NCBI GenBank assembly: GCA_020853255.1
Contig: JADYZI010000318.1
Span: 1 to 5,564, forward strand
Direction of reading: 5' to 3'
DNA: 5,564 nucleotides
DNA from: Acidobacteriota bacterium
Lineage (GTDB): Bacteria; Acidobacteriota; Blastocatellia; Pyrinomonadales; Pyrinomonadaceae
The notes beneath the pieces are model-generated. The model did not search any database and was not told where the DNA came from. It saw only the letters and a program-made list of their open reading frames with translations. This document shows, in pieces, positions 1 to 5,564 of the stretch (positions are counted from its first letter, which is position 1; each line of letters begins with the position of its first letter). A program made the position numbers and the translations under genes.

Positions 1-10
1 ACCGCAGCTT

Positions 11-39
11 ATGACATTTCCGTTCCTTCGTGTTAATCT
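11..39 (+). promoter_or_regulatory. weak candidate promoter for tdk
   Basis: ATGACA at 11-16 matches the -35 consensus at five of six positions. A 17-bp spacer separates it from TAATCT at 34-39, a poor -10 (three of six). If real, transcription would start near 46, downstream of the possible GTG start at 30. That would favour the ATG at 81 as the tdk start. A pair this weak can arise by chance. Confidence 0.2.
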
Positions 40-80
40 TGCTTTCCTTCAAACTTACGACGGAAGAAAGACAATACACG

Positions 81-698
81 ATGGTTGAAGAGTTTAGTTT
101 CGACAATACAGACGAGCGCCGCAAGCACAGACAGAACGGCACGGGCTGGATAGAAGTGATCGTTGGGTCAATGTTCTCTGGAAAGTCGGAGGAGTTGATC
201 AGACGGCTGAATCGCGCGGCGATCGCGCGGCAGAAAGTACAGGTCTTCAAGCCGACGATAGACGCTCGATATTCGGTAGAGGAAATTGCCTCGCATGCCG
301 GCCGCAAGCACCTTTCAAAACCCGTGGCAACCGCGGCTGAGCTTAGGGAAAATGTTGACCCGGAAACTCAGGTCGTCGGGATAGACGAAGGCCAGTTTTT
401 TGACGCCGAGCTGGTCGATGTTGTTACTGAACTTGCCAATGCGGGAAAACGCGTGATAATCGCCGGCCTTGACCAGGACTACACCGGAAAACCGTTCGAA
501 CCGATGCCGCAGCTTTTGTGCGTGGCCGAGTACATAACAAAGATCCACGCGATCTGCGTAAAATGCGGTTCGACCGCCAATTTTACCCAACGCACCGTCG
601 AATCGGACGCCCGCGTCGAGGTCGGTGCGTCAGATAAGTACGAGGCCCGCTGCCGCAAATGCTTCGTCCCGCATTCGGACGCTCCGACGGGAGTTTAG
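81..698 (+). CDS. tdk: thymidine kinase (type II, E. coli Tdk-like)
   Basis: Thymidine kinase phosphorylates thymidine to dTMP with ATP in the cytoplasm, as part of pyrimidine salvage. The 205-residue product matches the usual size of the bacterial/poxviral TK family. Visible motifs, numbered from the ATG at 81, are the P-loop GSMFSGKS (29-36), the DEGQFF motif (102-107) whose Glu103 would be the catalytic base, and two zinc-binding Cys pairs, CVKC (159-162) and CRKC (191-194). The thymidine-binding lasso lies between the pairs, ending in KYEARC with Tyr187. The reading frame stays open upstream to a GTG at 30. I prefer the ATG at 81 because it follows a purine-rich stretch (GGAAGAAAG, 62-70), and because the extra 17 residues are hydrophobic and unlike the family N-terminus. 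No key residue is missing. The gene is probably monocistronic or the last of a unit, given the terminator at 855-887. Function is confident; the start is less so. Confidence 0.93.
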   Translation: MVEEFSFDNTDERRKHRQNGTGWIEVIVGSMFSGKSEELIRRLNRAAIARQKVQVFKPTIDARYSVEEIASHAGRKHLSKPVATAAELRENVDPETQVVGIDEGQFFDAELVDVVTELANAGKRVIIAGLDQDYTGKPFEPMPQLLCVAEYITKIHAICVKCGSTANFTQRTVESDARVEVGASDKYEARCRKCFVPHSDAPTGV

Positions 699-729
699 GC
701 CAATTTAGGTCTTACGCACCGTAGTGCCC

Positions 730-807
730 CGTGGTTTGACGTCATCGCGTTGTAAACGCTAAACTTATACCTTACAACGTGGTGAGTTAGAGCGACTTGC
801 GGCCACG
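730..807 (+). other. nested stem-loop structure in tdk-downstream region
   Basis: An inner stem pairs 742-755 with 772-785: 14 consecutive pairs, two of them G-U, around a 16-nt loop. An outer stem pairs 730-736 with 801-807, seven pairs with two G-U. The G-U pairs show the structure tolerates changes on one arm, but a single sequence cannot prove conservation. It could be the 3' UTR of tdk, a small RNA ending at the terminator at 855-887, or a degenerate palindromic repeat. A TTGACG at 736-741 with TAAACT at 760-765 (18-bp spacer) lies inside it and could be a promoter for a short RNA. No known RNA family was recognised. Confidence 0.35.
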
Positions 808-854
808 ATAAAAATCGCTAAAAAGCTAAGAGTTCAATCGTATAGATTTTAGGG

Positions 855-887
855 AAAACTCTGTGCTTTGCGGCACGGAGTTTTTTT
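855..887 (+). terminator. intrinsic (Rho-independent) terminator
   Basis: A 12-bp stem pairs 855-866 with 873-884 and includes one G-U pair. The loop is the six bases TTTGCG, and a run of seven T spans 881-887. This is a textbook + strand terminator. It lies about 157 bp after the tdk stop, so it ends either the tdk transcript or a short RNA from the structured region before it. It separates tdk from the next gene. The A-rich left flank could give weak termination in the other direction. Confidence 0.87.
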
Positions 888-926
888 ATTTCGGGGAGAT
901 ATCGGTAGAGTAAACAGGGACGTATT

Positions 927-945
927 TATAATTTTTAAGGGAGGA
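927..945 (+). promoter_or_regulatory. TATAAT box and ribosome-binding site of the secreted-protein gene
   Basis: TATAAT at 927-932 is a perfect -10 hexamer in an AT-rich stretch, but no good -35 is seen 16-18 bp upstream. AAGGGAGGA at 937-945 is a strong Shine-Dalgarno sequence, ending 11 nt before the ATG at 957. If the TATAAT were used, transcription would start within or next to the Shine-Dalgarno. Either the leader is extremely short or the true promoter lies further upstream. The ribosome-binding site is well supported; the promoter is not. Confidence 0.45.
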
Positions 946-956
946 TATACGTCAAA

Positions 957-1619
957 ATGACGAGATTCAATTTTGTTCCTTGGTTAGCTCTGGTCATTTC
1001 GCTCAGTCCCGCATCCCTTAGCGCGCAGTCGACGGTCCTAGTCAACGCTGACGTCCTAAAACTCTTTGATTCGGGAGTCGGAGATCGCATTATTGTGGCT
1101 AAAATCAGCCAGTCGCGGACGAACTTTGAAACCTCCTCAGAAGCATTGCTTGAACTTAAGGCCCGCGGACTTTCCGATGAAGTCGTTCTTGCAATGATCG
1201 AAGCGAAGTCGAAACGTCTGTTATTGGATGATGTCGAACCTAAGCGCGAATTTGCGTTGAAGGATGCCGTTGCTAGTAAGAACATCTACATTGATTGTGT
1301 CGATAAGGCGAGCGAGATTGAACTTAATCGAGAGTTAAGAGGTGCGGGATTTATAATTGTTACGGATAAGCGGACAGCGGACTTGATTGTGAAATTCGCC
1401 GTTTACAAATCTACCTCACCGAGAAGCGTTGGCGATGTTGGAAACAAATGGGGACGGATGACGATTTCGCTAAGAAAGGATGGTGGGATCGGCGTGATTT
1501 TTATTCAGCAAAAGGATCCAGCATATTGGAATTCCAAGAATCTTTACAACCAAGCTCGCCGGCTTATCGGAATTTTCCTTAAGCAGTTAGCCTCTGCCCG
1601 TGGGATGAAATCGACTTAG
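957..1619 (+). CDS. predicted secreted/periplasmic protein of unknown function
   Basis: The 220-residue product begins with a likely Sec signal peptide: MTR, a hydrophobic core at residues 6-16, and a probable signal peptidase I site after Ala23 (LSA|QS). Residues 26-82 form an all-helical-looking module. It reads NADVLKLFDSGVGDRIIVAKI, then SRTNFETSSEALLELKARG, then LSDEVVLAMIEA. I recall this pattern from many exported acidobacterial proteins of unknown role. Residues 99-215 look like a second alpha/beta domain, with a predicted strand at NIYID and the segment GFIIVTDKRTADLIVKF. They resemble the exported proteins that carry a phrase of the type 'lysis/variance of ADL(I/V)', for which no function is established. 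No catalytic motif, lipobox or later membrane segment is seen. Base composition is visibly more AT-rich than in metH, and codon choice is less biased, suggesting low expression or a different history. The start is supported by the Shine-Dalgarno at 937-945. The gene lies 27 bp before metH, so co-transcription is possible, but this says little about function. Confidence 0.82.
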   Translation: MTRFNFVPWLALVISLSPASLSAQSTVLVNADVLKLFDSGVGDRIIVAKISQSRTNFETSSEALLELKARGLSDEVVLAMIEAKSKRLLLDDVEPKREFALKDAVASKNIYIDCVDKASEIELNRELRGAGFIIVTDKRTADLIVKFAVYKSTSPRSVGDVGNKWGRMTISLRKDGGIGVIFIQQKDPAYWNSKNLYNQARRLIGIFLKQLASARGMKST

Positions 1620-1646
1620 CTCCTGTTCGTTCCGAGTCACTCAAGC

Positions 1647-4600
1647 ATGAAACGTTTTCAAGATTTACTTATTGAGAAAGTCATTGTCTTCGACGGTGCA
1701 ATGGGCACGTATTTACAGTCACTTGAACTTCCGATAGAAGAATGGGGCGGGCCGAATTTTGAGAATTGTTCTGAGAATTTGCTCTACACGCGGCCTGATG
1801 CTATCGAAGCGGTGCACAATGCATTTCTCGAGGTTGGCTGCGATGTCATCGAGACGAATAGCTTTGGCGGCAGTGAGATCGTGCTGAAAGAATTTGGCAT
1901 TGCGGAGAAAACGTATGACGTAAATCTGCGGGCGGCCAAACTCGCCAAGAGCGTTGCGAATGATTTTTCGACCGCAGCACAGCCGCGTTTTGTCGCGGGT
2001 TCGATCGGGCCGGGGACGAAGCTGCCGACGCTTGGGCATATCACGTATCGCGATCTGAAAGAAGCGTATCGCGAACAGGTGCGCGGGCTGATCGACGGCG
2101 GCAGCGACCTGCTGATCGTCGAAACGTGTCAGGACCTGCTGCAAACAAAGGCTGCTCTTGCCGCTATCTTTGAGCACTTTGAGCGGACTAAAGTCCGCGT
2201 TCCGGTGATCGCACAGGTTACGATCGAGACATTCGGCACAATGTTGAACGGCACCGAGATCGGGGCGGCGTTGACCGCGCTTGAGCCGTTTCCGATCGAT
2301 GTTATCGGAATGAACTGCGGCACAGGCCCGCGGCAGATGGCCGATAGTTTGAAGTACCTTTGCGACAACTCGCCGATACCGGTTTCCGTTTTACCAAATG
2401 CGGGCCTGCCCGAGGTGAAGGACGGGAAACAGCATTACGACGAAACGCCCGAGACCTTTGCGACGCAAGTCGAACATTTTGCGAAAGATTACGGAACAAA
2501 CATTGTCGGCGGCTGCTGCGGAACGACGCCGGAACATTTGAAGCGGGTGATCGAGCGGGTTGGCCGCATCGCGCCAAAGCAGAGAAACGCAAAACTTGCG
2601 CCGTCTGCCTCGTCGATCTATTTTCAACAGCCCTACACGCAGGACGCGTCGTTCCTTATCGTTGGCGAACGCGTCAACGCAAGCGGGTCAAAAAAGATGC
2701 GCGATCTGCTCGAGGCCGAAGATTGGGACGGCCTCATCAACCTTGCGAAATCGCAGGAAAAAGAAGGCGCACACATTCTGGACGTGAACGTCGATTTTGT
2801 CGGCCGCGACGGTGTGGCGGATATGCACGAACTTGCGTCGCGGCTGGTGACGAACGTCAAGATCCCGATGATGTTCGATTCGACCGAGTGGGAAAAAATG
2901 GAAGCCGGCCTTGAACACGCGGGCGGCAAATCTATTCTCAACTCGACCAACTACGAGGACGGAGAGCCGCGCTTTCTTAAACTTCTCAGTCTTGCAAAAG
3001 AATACGGCGCGGCCGTAGTCATCGGCCTGATTGACGAAGAAGGCATGGCCCGAACGGCTGAGAACAAGCTGAAGATCGCCCGCCGCGCATACAAACAGGC
3101 GAACGAATTCGGCATTCCCGGCCACGATATTTTCTTTGATCCGCTTGCTTTGCCGATCTCAACGGGCATCGAAGAAGACCGCAAGAACGCCGACGAGACG
3201 ATAAAGGCGATCCGCGAAATTCGCGTGGAAATGCCGGATGCGAATATTATTCTCGGCGTCTCGAATATTTCTTTTGGCCTGAACCCGGCGGCGCGCGTTG
3301 TGCTGAACTCCGTGTTTCTCCACGAATGCGTCGAGGCTGGGATGAACTCGGCGATCGTCAATGCTTCGAAGATATTGCCGCTGATCCGGTTCAATGAACA
3401 TGAGATCGACACCGCGCGCGATCTGATATATGACCGCCGAAAATGGAACGCGGACTTCAGTTCGCCCGACATACGGACTGAAGTCCGCGATCCGCAAATA
3501 TGCACGTATGACCCGCTTGTTGAATTTACGACGCTGTTCGAAGGCAAAACGGCGCAGTCGATCAAGCCTGATATTTCAAATCTGCCGGTCGAGGAGCGTT
3601 TAAAGGAACACATTATTGAAGGCGAAAAGATCGGGCTGGAGGACTCGCTAAAAGAAGCGCTCACGAAATACCCGCCGCTCGATATTATTAACAATATTCT
3701 TCTTGACGGGATGAAAGTGGTTGGCGACCTTTTCGGCAGCGGACAGATGCAGCTGCCGTTCGTGCTCCAGTCGGCCGAGGCGATGAAGGCCGCGGTCAAG
3801 TTTCTTGAGCCGCTTATGGACCGCGTCGAAGGCGTCGAGAAAGGCACGCTCGTGCTCGCGACCGTTAAAGGCGATGTGCACGACATCGGAAAAAATCTGG
3901 TCGATATCATTCTTACCAACAATGGCTACAAGGTCGTAAATCTCGGCATCAAACAGCCGATCGACGATATTCTAAGGTCCTGGGAAGAAAGCAGGGCCGA
4001 CGCGATCGGGATGAGCGGTTTGCTGGTCAAATCAACGCTCGTGATGCGCGATAACCTTGAATTGATGAACGAACGCGGCATTAGCGCTCCGGTAATTCTC
4101 GGCGGTGCTGCGTTGAATCGAAAATATGTCGATAACGATCTGATACCACTTTATGATGGCGAGCTCTTCTACGCCCGCGACGCGTTTGACGGCCTGCACG
4201 CGATGGACAAACTGACGCGGGCGGATAAATTCACCACCGAGAACACGGAGAGCGCCGAGAAAGCAAATGCGGCGGCCGCACAGGCAGAAACACGAGCGGT
4301 AGCGAGTGTGCCGCCTGATGTTCAAACGGTATCGGATTCCGAAGACCTCGTCGGCGAAGACGCGAAACTTGGTGTCGAGGCCGCTAGGGTCTCATCGCGT
4401 TCCACCGGCGACACTTCCCACACAACTCGATCCGACATATCGACCGACGTTGTAATTCCAAAGGCCCCATTCTACGGCTCAAAGGTCGTCGAGATCACCG
4501 ATCTGACAAAGGTTTTTGACTTTATCAATGAAACCGCTTTGTTCAAAGGCCAATGGCAATTCAAGCAAGGGAAGCGGACGAAAGAAGAGTATCAGCAGAT

Positions 4601-5315
4601 CCTTGACGAAACTGTTTATCCGAAATTTGCTGAACAGAAAGCCCGGGCGATCCGCGAAAAGCTGCTTGAGGCAAAGGTTGTTTACGGCTATTTCCCGTGC
4701 CGTTCGGAAGGGAACGACCTTGTCATTTTTCAGGACGATGAAACGACCGAAAGGCTTCGATTTACATTCCCGCGCCAGCCGAAAGATCAGCGCGGCGGGA
4801 AGAATTTGTGCCTGGCCGATTATTTCCTGTCAGAACCCGGAGCGGTAGCGACGGGCCTCAGCGGGACTGGTGAGAACGGGCCGCAAGCTGAAGCACGCGG
4901 GACAGATGTCGTCGCATTCCAGCTTGTGACGATGGGCCGACGGGCGAGCGAGCATTCGGCGAAGCTTTTCAAGGCGGACAATTATCAGGAATACCTTTTG
5001 TTTCACGGCCTTTCCGTCGAATCGGCCGAGGCCCTGGCAGAGCTTTGGCACAAGCGTGTTAGAGAAGAGCTAGGCATTGCCGGCAATGATGCGCCGGAGC
5101 TTGCCAGGCTGTTTCACCAAGGCTATCAGGGTTCGCGTTACAGCTTTGGATATCCGGCTTGCCCGAATATCGCCGATCAAGCAAAGCTCTTCGAACTTCT
5201 CGGGCCAGATCGGATCGACGTCGAACTGACAGACGAATTTATGCTCGACCCCGAACAATCGACCTCGGCGATCATCGTGCATCATCCGGAAGCGAAGTAT
5301 TTCAATATTGAATAA
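1647..5315 (+). CDS. metH: cobalamin-dependent methionine synthase
   Basis: MetH transfers the methyl group of 5-methyltetrahydrofolate to homocysteine through methylcobalamin, giving methionine and tetrahydrofolate in the cytoplasm. The 1222-residue protein has all four modules. The homocysteine domain (about 1-310) carries zinc ligands Cys224 (MNCG) and Cys290-Cys291 (GGCCG). The pterin-binding domain (about 335-590) opens with GERVN at 340-344. The cobalamin region has a helical cap (about 650-730) and a Rossmann fold (about 735-850) with DVHDIGKN at 743-750; His745 is the lower cobalt ligand. Ser790 (SGLL) and GGAAL (819-823) complete the pocket. The reactivation domain (about 940-1215) carries RYSFGYPACP at 1164-1173, the S-adenosylmethionine-binding signature. 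The ATG gives the normal N-terminus (FDGAMGT at 16-22), but no clear Shine-Dalgarno precedes it. No cobalamin riboswitch fits in the 27-bp gap upstream. Oddities: apparent extra segments near residues 600-616, 857-938 and 1064-1085, several overlapping palindromic repeats in the DNA. The frame is intact and all catalytic residues are kept, so the enzyme is probably active. Confidence 0.98.
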   Translation: MKRFQDLLIEKVIVFDGAMGTYLQSLELPIEEWGGPNFENCSENLLYTRPDAIEAVHNAFLEVGCDVIETNSFGGSEIVLKEFGIAEKTYDVNLRAAKLAKSVANDFSTAAQPRFVAGSIGPGTKLPTLGHITYRDLKEAYREQVRGLIDGGSDLLIVETCQDLLQTKAALAAIFEHFERTKVRVPVIAQVTIETFGTMLNGTEIGAALTALEPFPIDVIGMNCGTGPRQMADSLKYLCDNSPIPVSVLPNAGLPEVKDGKQHYDETPETFATQVEHFAKDYGTNIVGGCCGTTPEHLKRVIERVGRIAPKQRNAKLAPSASSIYFQQPYTQDASFLIVGERVNASGSKKMRDLLEAEDWDGLINLAKSQEKEGAHILDVNVDFVGRDGVADMHELASRLVTNVKIPMMFDSTEWEKMEAGLEHAGGKSILNSTNYEDGEPRFLKLLSLAKEYGAAVVIGLIDEEGMARTAENKLKIARRAYKQANEFGIPGHDIFFDPLALPISTGIEEDRKNADETIKAIREIRVEMPDANIILGVSNISFGLNPAARVVLNSVFLHECVEAGMNSAIVNASKILPLIRFNEHEIDTARDLIYDRRKWNADFSSPDIRTEVRDPQICTYDPLVEFTTLFEGKTAQSIKPDISNLPVEERLKEHIIEGEKIGLEDSLKEALTKYPPLDIINNILLDGMKVVGDLFGSGQMQLPFVLQSAEAMKAAVKFLEPLMDRVEGVEKGTLVLATVKGDVHDIGKNLVDIILTNNGYKVVNLGIKQPIDDILRSWEESRADAIGMSGLLVKSTLVMRDNLELMNERGISAPVILGGAALNRKYVDNDLIPLYDGELFYARDAFDGLHAMDKLTRADKFTTENTESAEKANAAAAQAETRAVASVPPDVQTVSDSEDLVGEDAKLGVEAARVSSRSTGDTSHTTRSDISTDVVIPKAPFYGSKVVEITDLTKVFDFINETALFKGQWQFKQGKRTKEEYQQILDETVYPKFAEQKARAIREKLLEAKVVYGYFPCRSEGNDLVIFQDDETTERLRFTFPRQPKDQRGGKNLCLADYFLSEPGAVATGLSGTGENGPQAEARGTDVVAFQLVTMGRRASEHSAKLFKADNYQEYLLFHGLSVESAEALAELWHKRVREELGIAGNDAPELARLFHQGYQGSRYSFGYPACPNIADQAKLFELLGPDRIDVELTDEFMLDPEQSTSAIIVHHPEAKYFNIE
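2183..2198. repeat. palindrome GCGGACT-AA-AGTCCGC inside metH
   Basis: Two perfect 7-nt arms (2183-2189, 2192-2198) flank two A bases. The element lies in the homocysteine domain and encodes RTKVR (residues 180-184). The same arms recur at 3449-3489, where the second half encodes RTEVR in the same codon phase. The protein does not look obviously longer than the family here, so this copy may have replaced sequence rather than added it, or may be coincidental. Confidence 0.55.
3449..3489. repeat. inverted pair of GCGGACT palindromes inside metH
   Basis: Arms 3449-3464 and 3474-3489 form a 16-bp inverted repeat with one G-U and a 9-nt loop. Each half is itself a small palindrome: 3450-3465 (GCGGACT-TC-AGTTCGC) and 3473-3488 (ACGGACT-GA-AGTCCGC). 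The second is close to the reverse complement of the first, so this is a head-to-head doublet like a REP pair. It encodes ADFSSPDIRTEVR (residues 602-614), between the pterin domain and the cobalamin cap. From memory, most MetH proteins run more directly there from the DRR motif to YDPL. Confidence 0.75.
4233..4260. repeat. degenerate ACCACNGAGAACAC-type repeat in metH linker
   Basis: The sequence encodes TTENTESAEK (residues 863-872), at the start of the linker between the cobalamin and activation domains. It resembles a dispersed repeat of the form ACCACAGAGAACACAGAGAG that I recall from several bacterial phyla. The match is imperfect and from memory, so this is only a suggestion. Low-complexity Ala/Glu linker sequence is the simple alternative. 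Confidence 0.25.
4290..4309. repeat. 20-nt palindromic element, copy 1 (core GAGCGGTAGCGA)
   Basis: Arms ACAC (4290-4293) and GTGT (4306-4309) are complementary. They enclose the core GAGCGGTAGCGA, which folds as tandem G-A mismatches, two G-C pairs and a GGTA loop. It encodes TRAVAS from residue 882, in the disordered-looking linker between the cobalamin and activation domains. The identical core with different but again complementary arms is at 4836-4855, in the same reading frame. Confidence 0.7.
4836..4900. repeat. palindromic element doublet in the metH activation domain
   Basis: The first 20-nt unit (4836-4855) has arms CCCG and CGGG around the core GAGCGGTAGCGA shared with 4290-4309. 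After 25 nt, a second 20-nt unit (4881-4900) has the same plan: arms CCGC and GCGG, two mismatched positions on each side, a GC/GC pair and a TGAA loop. Its core matches the first at 7 of 12 positions. The units are 45 nt apart, in the same phase, and encode PGAVATG and PQAEARG. Together they account for nearly all of residues 1064-1085, which look additional to the family pattern between LADYF and DVVAF. Confidence 0.72.
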
Positions 5316-5321
5316 GTAACA

Positions 5322-5399
5322 TGCAGAGGCCCGCACGAAGTAAGGGCGTTATAGGTAGACAGTTGCCTATTTCGCCCTTACTTCGCGCGGGCTTCCGCA
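5322..5399 (+). terminator. long hairpin after metH, possible terminator or 3' end stabiliser
   Basis: Starting 7 nt after the metH stop, 5322-5348 pairs with 5373-5399. Of 27 positions, 24 are Watson-Crick pairs, one is G-U and two are mismatched. A smaller stem (5351-5355 with 5366-5370) closes the tip. No T-run follows, so it is not a standard intrinsic terminator. It could block exonucleases or assist termination. The arms come from an inverted and a direct copy of the 41-bp repeat, so it may simply be a by-product of the array. Confidence 0.6.
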
Positions 5400-5564
5400 C
5401 CGGGCGAGCATCATGCCCTTACTTCGTGCGGGCTTCCGCACTGGGCGGGCATCATGCCCTTACTTCGTGCGGGCTTCCGCACCGGGCGGGCATCATGCCC
5501 TTACTTCGTGCGGGCGTCCGCACCGGGCGAGCATCATGCCCTTACTTCGTGCGGGCTTCCGCGT
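5374..5564. repeat. 41-bp tandem repeat array (4 full units plus a partial one)
   Basis: Units begin at 5374, 5415, 5456, 5497 and 5538, an exact 41-bp period. The last is cut at 27 nt by the window edge, and its final two bases differ from the other units. Each unit opens with GCCCTTACTTCGTGCGGGC, which folds into a small hairpin with a TTC loop. Units 2 and 3 end with GGGCAT, forming GGGCAT-C-ATGCCC across the unit junctions; units 1 and 4 have GAGCAT. Units differ from each other at only a few positions, which suggests recent expansion. An inverted copy of the first 19 nt is at 5329-5347. No open reading frame of note was seen. Confidence 0.95.

Noticed and set aside
30..80. GTG start at 30 for tdk
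   Set aside because: It adds 17 residues unlike the family N-terminus and has no ribosome-binding site. The ATG at 81 gives the expected length and follows a purine-rich stretch.
829..845. tRNA-like T-loop (GTTCAATC)
   Set aside because: The flanking bases do not form a T-stem, and no acceptor or anticodon arms are found around it.
1620..1646. Cobalamin or SAM riboswitch controlling metH
   Set aside because: The gap is only 27 bp, far too short, and no B12-box or SAM-I-like sequence was seen there or in 699-956.
2360..2914. 184-residue + strand reading frame
   Set aside because: It lies wholly inside metH in another frame. Its product is Arg-rich and shows no recognisable motif, as expected for a shadow of a GC-rich gene.
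2951..3922. 323-residue - strand reading frame
   Set aside because: It is antisense to conserved MetH domains, Ser/Arg-rich and without a plausible domain, so it is a shadow frame.
5075..5088. Perfect 14-bp palindrome CATTGCCGGCAATG in metH
   Set aside because: It encodes part of an ordinary-looking conserved stretch (ELGIAGNDAP), has no second copy in the window and does not share the core of the other elements. Chance is sufficient.
5374..5564. CRISPR array
   Set aside because: The whole 41-bp period is repeated with only a few substitutions. There are no unique spacers between conserved repeats.

Overview
The window carries three genes, all on the + strand: a type II thymidine kinase (tdk, 81-698), a small predicted secreted protein of unknown function (957-1619), and a full-length cobalamin-dependent methionine synthase (metH, 1647-5315). 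After metH comes a 41-bp tandem repeat array that runs off the right edge. I infer an acidobacterium-like host, class Blastocatellia or close to it. The basis is the N-terminal motif of the secreted protein, the MetH subtype, and the style of short GC-rich palindromic repeats. This rests on recollection of families, not on a database search.

Layout. Positions 1-80 hold only a weak promoter-like pair and the tdk ribosome-binding region. Between tdk and the secreted protein (699-956) there is no gene. That stretch has a nested RNA-like stem structure (730-807), a strong intrinsic terminator (855-887), and an AT-rich leader with a perfect TATAAT just ahead of the next start. The secreted-protein gene and metH are 27 bp apart, with no terminator or riboswitch between them, so they may share a transcript. 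Seven bases after the metH stop a very long hairpin begins, and its right arm is the first unit of the tandem array.

The genes do not form one obvious pathway. Tdk salvages thymidine to dTMP. MetH makes methionine and regenerates tetrahydrofolate, so the two touch only indirectly through folate and thymidylate metabolism. The secreted protein has no evident link to either.

The most unusual signal is inside metH. Short palindromes sit in frame at several places. (a) A 20-nt palindrome with the 12-nt core GAGCGGTAGCGA occurs twice (4290-4309, 4836-4855). Both copies are in the same codon phase, and their 4-bp arms differ in sequence yet remain self-complementary in each. A third 20-nt palindrome of the same layout lies at 4881-4900. 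(b) A GCGGACT-NN-AGTCCGC palindrome occurs once at 2183-2198 and as an inverted pair at 3449-3489, again in matching phase. Two or three of these sites fall where the protein appears longer than ordinary MetH: the pterin/cobalamin linker, the cobalamin/activation linker, and a surface segment of the activation domain. This looks like repeat elements that became coding sequence in an essential-type enzyme, comparable in principle to the Rickettsia palindromic elements.
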